64,000 nt of DNA. Source: Brevibacillus centrosporus (GTDB lineage Bacteria; Bacillota; Bacilli; Brevibacillales; Brevibacillaceae). Under the pieces are notes generated by a model. That model was not told the DNA's origin and made no database searches. It was given only the letters and a program-made list of their open reading frames with translations. Location: positions 42,851 to 106,850 of the forward strand of contig NZ_RHHP01000051.1 in assembly GCF_003710815.1 (NCBI RefSeq), given 5' to 3'. This document shows, piece after piece, positions 61,240 to 64,000 of the stretch; the stretch's first letter is position 1, and each line of letters starts with the position of its first letter. A program made the position numbers and the translations under genes.

Positions 61240-61277
61240 AAGCCTATCTGCCGAGCTATCGCGCAGGTAGGCTTTTT
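61240..61277 (+). terminator. Terminator after the S41 protease
   Basis: AAGCCTATCTGC (61240-61251) pairs with GCAGGTAGGC (61263-61272), followed by five T. Confidence 0.9.
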
Positions 61278-61356
61278 CAATTCGGGCGAATAGGGGGAGT
61301 GTGGGAATCAAAAACTACCATGTACGACGACATGACAGACGAAGGATGGCAGACGG

Positions 61357-62829
61357 ATGAAAAAGGTTATTTTATTCCTGATCGACTCCATGATGCCAGA
61401 TGTCCTGGAGAGATGCATTGCTGCAAAAAAAGCGCCGGGCATGCAGTTTTTGATGGAGCGGGGACAGTATATTCCAGATTGCGTCACTGTCTTTCCTACG
61501 ATGACGGCTTCTATTGACTGCTCATTAATCACAGGCGTGTATCCTGATCAGCACAAGGTTCCTGGATTGGTCTGGTACGAACCTGAAAAAGGAAAAATGC
61601 ACAACTATATCAACGGGGCGATTCCCGTCAAAAAAATGGGGTTAACACACTGTGCGACCAATGTGCTGTTTGACCTGAATGAACGACATCTGAGCAAAGA
61701 AGTAAAGACCATACATGAGGAGCTCGAGGAAAATCAACTTGTATCCGGCTCTATCAACGTAATAGCCCACCGTGGGCACAAAAAGCATCAGGTGCATGTT
61801 CCTCCCCTCCTGGATGCCCTTACTTCCTTTCAACTGCGTGAAAAGATGAGTGGGCCGACGATCATGAGTATGGGCACGTTGGTGCGACCAGAGATTTTCC
61901 GTCCGATCACGTGGAATTTGGCGCAGACCCTTACAGAAGGCTATGGCATCAACGATACCTATGCCATCGATGTTTTGATCGAAGTGATCCGCAGTGGGAA
62001 ACAGCCGCACTTTACACTTGTGTATTTGCCTGAAAATGATCATAAGCTGCACAAATCTCCGTTGGATGCGATTCAACATTTGGCGGACGTGGATAAGCAT
62101 CTGGTTCGCTTTCTGGACAGCTTTGACTCTTGGGAGCAGATGCTGGAGCGCAACGTTTGCATACTGATCAGTGATCATGGCCAGACGATCATTGGGGAGA
62201 GTGAAGATCATAACATTTCTTTGGATCGGCTCCTCTCTCGTTTTAGCATCCATCCGTTAGGGGCGAAGGTCACCCCGCAAATGGATGTGGTCATCTGCAA
62301 TAACGAAAGAATGACGTTCCTGTATCCGACTGAGGAATCCAAGCTTTTGCCGATCGTCGATGCGGTTTCTGTAGATGAGCGCATTGACCTGATCGCGTGG
62401 CGGGAAAACGAAAAAATCGTGGTACGACGTGGCGGTACGGATCAAACTATGCGCTTCTGGAAAAATGGGCCGAATCGCGATATATACGGGTTAACCTGGG
62501 GCATCGAGGGTGATCTGGGCGTTATTGATGCGCGCATAGAAGGGGATGTCCTACTGTTTGACAAGTTCCCGGATGCCTTTTCGCGCTTGTATGGCTCTAT
62601 TTTTTCACAGACTGGTCCCGTAGTCGTAATGAGTGCTGCGGAGAGCTATGAGTTTTTGTCGGAGTGTGCCCCGACTCATTTGGGAGGGGGAAGCCATGGA
62701 TCGTTGCACAAGCAGGATTCCATCATTCCGCTGCTCATTGCAGGTTCGTCGAGCAAGTTTCGGACACCAGCCCGATTAGTGGATGTCAAAGGGTTTATCT
62801 TGCAGGAATTAGGCGTCGTGCAAACGTAG
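61357..62829 (+). CDS. Alkaline-phosphatase superfamily phosphodiesterase
   Basis: 490-residue type I phosphodiesterase/nucleotide pyrophosphatase family enzyme. Metal ligands and nucleophile are suggested by LFLIDSMMP (Asp10), TVFPTMTAS (Thr50), PENDHKLHKSP, ISDHGQTI and GGGSHGSL. No signal peptide, so it is cytoplasmic. Substrate unknown. The ATG follows GAAGGATGG. Its 3' end overlaps the minus-strand EEP gene by 21 bases. Confidence 0.9.
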   Translation: MKKVILFLIDSMMPDVLERCIAAKKAPGMQFLMERGQYIPDCVTVFPTMTASIDCSLITGVYPDQHKVPGLVWYEPEKGKMHNYINGAIPVKKMGLTHCATNVLFDLNERHLSKEVKTIHEELEENQLVSGSINVIAHRGHKKHQVHVPPLLDALTSFQLREKMSGPTIMSMGTLVRPEIFRPITWNLAQTLTEGYGINDTYAIDVLIEVIRSGKQPHFTLVYLPENDHKLHKSPLDAIQHLADVDKHLVRFLDSFDSWEQMLERNVCILISDHGQTIIGESEDHNISLDRLLSRFSIHPLGAKVTPQMDVVICNNERMTFLYPTEESKLLPIVDAVSVDERIDLIAWRENEKIVVRRGGTDQTMRFWKNGPNRDIYGLTWGIEGDLGVIDARIEGDVLLFDKFPDAFSRLYGSIFSQTGPVVVMSAAESYEFLSECAPTHLGGGSHGSLHKQDSIIPLLIAGSSSKFRTPARLVDVKGFILQELGVVQT

Positions 62830-63477
62830 GTCCACGATCACGGGCAAATGATCTGACCAGGCTATCGGGTACAAGTCGTAGCGGCATACATCCCAATGCT
62901 GCGAGACGAAGATATAGTCTAGTCGTCTGCGAAAAGCGGGGAGCGTGTGCAAATTTTCTTTTCCATGTGCCATGGCGCAGTCAATGTAATAAGGAGAAAA
63001 GGAGATCGAGGACGCATTGAAATCCCCAAGTACGAGACGTGGCAGTTCAAGCTGTTGACTTGTCAGAGTCATTAGTAGCTGCAGCTGATAAAAGCGGCTT
63101 GCTTTGTTTAAGCTGCAGTGGGTATTCCAAATGGAGATATCCCGACCCTCCCATTTGACGGACACGTCTAATAACGTGCGTTTCTCGCGTTTTGCAGGGA
63201 GCGAAATGACCTTCGTATCGTGAATGGGGAGGCGAGTCAGAAAGGCATTCCCGTAATACCCTCCAGCCAGTGCGATCGAAGGAGCAAAGACAACCTGGTA
63301 ATCCAATTGCTCAGCTATGTAATCCGCTTGATATCCGTATTTTGGGTTTTGGTGAACCTCCTGCAAAGCTATGGCGTCGGGCTGTATTTCTCTTAACGCC
63401 TGTACCATTTGTTCTAGGCGTTTGCGCCAAAAGAGATCTCGACCACTGTGAATGTTGTAGCTGACGGCACGGAGCAT
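62809..63477 (-). CDS. Endonuclease/exonuclease/phosphatase family protein
   Basis: 222-residue EEP-superfamily metal hydrolase. SYNIHSGRD (Asn), IALQEVHQN (Glu), NTHCS, LVLGDFNASS (Asp/Asn) and SDHLPVIVDL (Asp/His) complete the catalytic set. It could be a DNase, a phosphatase or a lipid phosphodiesterase. Minus-strand GAGGAACGA precedes the ATG. It is convergent with the phosphodiesterase gene. Confidence 0.92.
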   Translation of the reverse strand: MLRAVSYNIHSGRDLFWRKRLEQMVQALREIQPDAIALQEVHQNPKYGYQADYIAEQLDYQVVFAPSIALAGGYYGNAFLTRLPIHDTKVISLPAKREKRTLLDVSVKWEGRDISIWNTHCSLNKASRFYQLQLLMTLTSQQLELPRLVLGDFNASSISFSPYYIDCAMAHGKENLHTLPAFRRRLDYIFVSQHWDVCRYDLYPIAWSDHLPVIVDLRLHDA

Positions 63478-63533
63478 GTTCGTTCCTCGCGTTATGACGT
63501 AGGTTTTATCACTAGTATGGACGATTTTTCCAG

Positions 63534-63563
63534 TTGATTATAGCTAGTTGTTTTTGTTATATT
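63534..63563 (+). promoter_or_regulatory. rRNA operon promoter P1 (upstream)
   Basis: TTGATT (63534-63539), 18-base spacer, TATATT (63558-63563), in an AT-rich region typical of rrn UP elements. It lies in the 311-base gap between the EEP gene and 16S, which otherwise holds P2, a boxA-like leader and no gene. Confidence 0.6.
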
Positions 63564-63633
63564 TTAATACCTGGCATTTGCAGGGGGGAGAGTTATTAGC
63601 CAAAAAAACTCCCAACTTAATTATAATTTCCTG

Positions 63634-63662
63634 TTGCAATCCATTTTAGCCTATGCTATATT
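63634..63662 (+). promoter_or_regulatory. rRNA operon promoter P2
   Basis: TTGCAA (63634-63639), 17-base spacer, TATATT (63657-63662) with an extended TG element, about 125 bases before 16S. AT-rich DNA lies upstream. Confidence 0.8.
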
Positions 63663-63712
63663 AAAAAACGTCGCCTCTGCTTGAAGCAAACGATGCGATG
63701 ATAAATAAATGA

Positions 63713-63726
63713 TGTTCCTTGAAAAC
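63713..63726 (+). promoter_or_regulatory. boxA-like antitermination element in the rRNA leader
   Basis: TGTTCCTTGAAAAC resembles the Bacillus rrn boxA segment (TGTTCTTTGAAAAC) that recruits Nus factors. The stem AGTTTG/CAAACT at 63774-63789 would be part of the 16S processing helix. Confidence 0.6.
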
Positions 63727-63788
63727 CGGATAGAATGAATCTGTGTAATAAAGCTTGTGTTTTACTTGAAGTCAGTTTGTTTTCAAAC

Positions 63789-64000
63789 TTTATTGGAGAG
63801 TTTGATCCTGGCTCAGGACGAACGCTGGCGGCGTGCCTAATACATGCAAGTCGAGCGAGTCTCTTCGGAGGCTAGCGGCGGACGGGTGAGTAACACGTAG
63901 GCAACCTGCCCGTAAGACTGGGATAACATAGGGAAACTTATGCTAATACCGGATAGAGTCTTCTCTCGCATGAGGGAAGACGGAAAGGTGGCGCAAGCTA
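63789..64000 (+). rRNA. rrs: 16S ribosomal RNA, 5' part
   Basis: The sequence starts TTTATTGGAGAGTTTGATCC and continues with the universal TGGCTCAGGACGAACGCTGG and GCCTAATACATGCAAGTCGA, then helix 6 (V1) GTCTCTTCGGAGGC and GGACGGGTGAGTAACACG. The gene runs off the window end. The V1/V2 pattern fits Brevibacillus. The exact 5' end is assigned by similarity to Bacillus 16S. Confidence 0.99.

Noticed and set aside
1..64000. Search for CRISPR arrays, insertion sequences, phage genes, toxin-antitoxin pairs or attachment sites
   Set aside because: No repeat array, transposase, integrase, terminal inverted repeat pair or restriction gene was seen; the window is mostly a conserved core block.

Overview
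The window comes from a Brevibacillus-like member of the Bacillota (Paenibacillaceae). It ends in the first ~210 bases of a 16S rRNA gene whose variable region 1 looks like Brevibacillus. Sporulation genes (spoIIP, yqfC, yqfD), AGGAGG-type ribosome binding sites, frequent GTG/TTG starts, a T-box, a CIRCE element and a sigma-W-type promoter fit the same picture. No phage, insertion sequence, CRISPR array or tRNA was seen. Most genes are on the plus strand.

The backbone is the conserved Bacillus chromosomal block spoIIP-yqxA / lepA-hemW / hrcA-grpE-dnaK-dnaJ-prmA-rsmE-mtaB / rpsU-yqeY-nfeD-floA / yqfC-yqfD-phoH-ybeY-dgkA-cdd-era-yqzL-recO / glyQS-ccpN-yqfL-dnaG-sigA / trmK-yqfO. These genes cover translation fidelity, heme chaperoning, protein folding, tRNA and rRNA modification, ribosome maturation, peptidoglycan precursors, replication priming and the housekeeping sigma factor.

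Accessory blocks interrupt this backbone. (1) 0.85-14.25 kb, between yqxA and lepA: a dipeptide/oligopeptide ABC importer (dppD-F-A-B-C), an alpha/beta hydrolase, an Xaa-Pro-type M24 peptidase, a cobalamin-riboswitch-controlled BtuFCD importer, a probable gene remnant, and an ECF sigma factor with a membrane anti-sigma-like partner. (2) 25.5-34.8 kb: a Nudix hydrolase, deoC, lrgAB-like genes, a Na/Pi cotransporter (yqeW-like), an RlmI-like methyltransferase, a CxxC protein of unknown function, ddl, a histidine phosphatase, murF and a HIT protein. (3) 53.2-55.7 kb, between sigA and trmK: two membrane proteins and an acyl-CoA dehydrogenase with its own control region. (4) 57.7-63.5 kb: a secreted SLH-domain protein translationally coupled to an S41 protease, then a phosphodiesterase and an EEP-family phosphohydrolase that overlap tail to tail, before the rRNA operon.

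Two genes expected from Bacillus synteny are missing from their usual places: pgpH (yqfF) between phoH and ybeY, and yqxD between yqfL and dnaG. The yqxD position instead holds ~200 non-coding bases with an imperfect 23-base direct repeat.

No clear new defence or biosynthetic system is visible. The most interesting loci are the ECF sigma/anti-sigma pair with a candidate autoregulatory promoter, the SLH/S41 pair, the alternate-frame remnant after btuD, and several short unassigned genes. All function calls rest on reading motifs and gene order; no database search was run.
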